The position numbers were made by a program, and so were the translations under genes. This document shows, piece after piece, positions 4,935-5,734 of a stretch of 5,734 bases of DNA. Positions within the stretch are counted from its first letter, which is position 1. Each line of letters begins with the position of its first letter. Source of the stretch: Vulcanimicrobiota bacterium (GTDB taxonomy: Bacteria > Eremiobacterota > Eremiobacteria > Baltobacterales > Baltobacteraceae); assembly GCA_030042755.1 (NCBI GenBank), contig JASHZC010000286.1, positions 1-5,734 on the forward strand, written 5' to 3'. Under the pieces are notes generated by a model. It did no database searches. It had not been told where the DNA came from and saw only the letters and a list, made by a program, of their open reading frames with translations.

Positions 4935-5423
4935 CTATCCCCCGAGTTTTTGGGCCTGGTCTCCGAACTTCTGAATCTGCGTGTCCTCGCGCCGGGCGAA
5001 GGATTTCAGGGCCGGGTCGGCTGCGCCGCTGTCGCTGAAGTCGTCGCCTTGCAGTTGGGTGTCTGCGTAGAGATCTTGAGCGAAACGTCGATCGAAATCG
5101 CCGCCCTTCAGTGACGTCATCTCGCCGTACTGTGCGTCGGCGCGAAAGTCGGCTTTGTTCTGAAGCGAAATGTCGTGCGACTTCGCGTAGGTGATCAAAA
5201 AGCGGTTCGACGCCTGTGCGTTTTGCACGACCTCGTTAGCCAATGCAAGCGTCGCAGCATCGGTCGTGTGACCTTTTGCAAGTGCGGCGATCGCATACTG
5301 CCCCAAGAGATCGGATTGCGCCTTTTGTACGAATGCAGCGTCCGACGAAGAATCGGCTCGAGCGGTTGCGATGCTCGCGTAAGCGAGCGCTGCTGCGGTA
5401 AGAACCAGCATCATGCGTTTCAT
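4935..5423 (-). CDS. DUF4142-like exported protein (162 aa)
   Basis: The start is ATG 5423 because it gives a clean signal peptide: MKRMM, hydrophobic LVLTAAALAYASIAT, then A-R-A before D24, a signal peptidase I site. The frame is open further upstream but makes no sense there. The mature part is a helical bundle rich in Ala, Gln and Asp. DAAFVQKAQSDLLGQYAIAALAKGHTTDAATLALANEVVQNAQASNRFLITYAKSH followed by GGDFDRRFAQDL...DPALKSFARREDTQIQKF matches the layout of DUF4142, including the FD(R)xF and the DPxLKxFA-like second half. The histidines usual in DUF4142 (DHxxxN and the later H) are replaced (NAQASN, YADTQ), so it is a divergent member. DUF4142 proteins are described as putative outer-membrane or periplasmic and have no established biochemistry. 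It is 45 bases upstream of the sigma gene on the same strand and may be its first operon gene or a regulated target. Confidence 0.8.
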   Translation of the reverse strand: MKRMMLVLTAAALAYASIATARADSSSDAAFVQKAQSDLLGQYAIAALAKGHTTDAATLALANEVVQNAQASNRFLITYAKSHDISLQNKADFRADAQYGEMTSLKGGDFDRRFAQDLYADTQLQGDDFSDSGAADPALKSFARREDTQIQKFGDQAQKLGG

Positions 5424-5472
5424 GTGTAAAGAAGTACCTGCCCAGGATCGCACGCAGCAAAACAAAACACTG

Positions 5473-5486
5473 GCTTGCATGCAAGC
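5473..5486. repeat. 14-bp perfect palindrome across the start codon of the right-edge gene
   Basis: GCTTGCATGCAAGC is its own reverse complement, centred between 5479 and 5480, and includes the ATG at 5479. It lies in the 55-base divergent interval between the genes starting at 5423 (minus) and 5479 (plus), where a dyad could bind a repressor or form a hairpin that hides the start codon. Confidence 0.5.
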
Positions 5487-5734
5487 TCGCATATTCGCCC
5501 TGTCGCTCGCTTTATCTTTGGGATTCGCAGCGCAAGCGAACGCGGACCCGCCGGCAGGACAACCTGTCGGGCCGCACCACGTCGGCTGCAACGTCAGCGA
5601 GATGTTCGGAGAGCACATTCATACGCACCTCGCGATCTATCGCGCCGGAAATCCGGTGCTGATTCCGGCGAACATCGGTTTCGTGCAGACGGCCGGCGTC
5701 GTGCTGTGCCTCTATTGGCTCCATACGCATGACG
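5479..5734 (+). CDS. Secreted His/Cys-rich protein with HxHxH and YWLHTHD motifs, partial
   Basis: This frame begins at ATG 5479 and runs off the right edge after 85 complete codons. Residues 1-22 form a signal peptide (MQAR, hydrophobic core, A-N-A before D23). The mature part has C37, then EHIHTHLAIYRAGNPVLIPANIGF (45-68) and VVLCLYWLHTHD (74-85). I recall the same arrangement (Cys..., HxHxHLxI, PANIG, C-L-Y-W-L-H-T-H-D, usually followed by a GIIHIESP-like end) in uncharacterised proteins of Actinomycetota, Eremiobacterota and some archaea. Clustered His/Cys suggests a metal site, which is inference. The neighbouring frame starting at TTG 5475 gives Arg-rich nonsense and is rejected. No SD is seen, so translation may be leaderless or use a weak site. 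The gene is divergent from the DUF4142 gene. Confidence 0.75.
   Translation, partial: MQARIFALSLALSLGFAAQANADPPAGQPVGPHHVGCNVSEMFGEHIHTHLAIYRAGNPVLIPANIGFVQTAGVVLCLYWLHTHD

Noticed and set aside
4383..5114. 243-codon plus-strand ORF across the sigma factor and DUF4142 genes
   Set aside because: It is antisense to two genes with recognisable domains; its own sequence shows no domain and it spans their intergenic gap.
5424..5734. Upstream extension of the DUF4142 frame (to 227 codons) and the TTG 5475 frame
   Set aside because: Both read as nonsense across the divergent signal-peptide gene; signal peptides fix the starts at 5423 and 5479.
1..5734. CRISPR array, tRNA/rRNA genes, insertion sequences, phage genes
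   Set aside because: No regularly spaced direct repeats, cloverleaf-like arms, terminal repeats with transposase, or phage-like proteins were seen on reading both strands.

Overview
The window is a dense bacterial chromosomal segment, about 60% G+C by eye, with Shine-Dalgarno-type starts in places, short intergenic gaps and secreted proteins with ordinary signal peptides. No phage, IS, CRISPR array, tRNA or rRNA is visible. The gene set (SpoU methyltransferase beside pheS, a YqzL-like mini-protein, SigK/RskA-type regulators, a DUF4142 protein, and a secreted HxHxH...YWLHTHD protein) suggests an uncultured-type phylum with Bacillota/Actinomycetota affinities. My best guess is Eremiobacterota (WPS-2), but this is inference; Acidobacteriota or a deep Bacillota-related lineage is not excluded.

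Left block (1-1308, minus strand, read right to left): a 62-aa two-helix membrane protein, a SpoU/TrmH-family RNA 2'-O-methyltransferase that overlaps it and starts at TTG, a 33-aa YqzL-like protein, an intrinsic terminator, then the first 20 codons of what is probably pheS. The terminator lies between yqzL and pheS and carries a TATACT -10-like box in its loop, so pheS is either freshly transcribed from there or controlled by readthrough.

Middle block (1323-2223, plus strand): a NUDIX hydrolase of the ADP-ribose pyrophosphatase type, divergent from the left block by only 14 bases. An unrecognised protein of 91-95 aa follows and converges on the next block with a 12-base gap.

Right block (2236-5423, minus strand): a likely operon read right to left as DUF4142 exported protein, ECF sigma factor, RskA-like anti-sigma factor (ATGA overlap with sigma) and an exported serine beta-lactamase/PBP-fold protein. 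The last has lost or altered all three catalytic motifs (SxxE, YND and NSG in place of SxxK, YxN and HxG). It sits in the same reading frame as the anti-sigma factor, separated from it by one TAG and five codons. Together these read as an envelope-stress regulatory cassette whose last gene may be a non-catalytic binding or sensing module; that role is inference.

The right edge (5479-5734, plus strand) holds the 5' end of a secreted His/Cys-rich, possibly metal-binding protein. It is divergent from the DUF4142 gene, and a 14-bp perfect palindrome spans its start codon.
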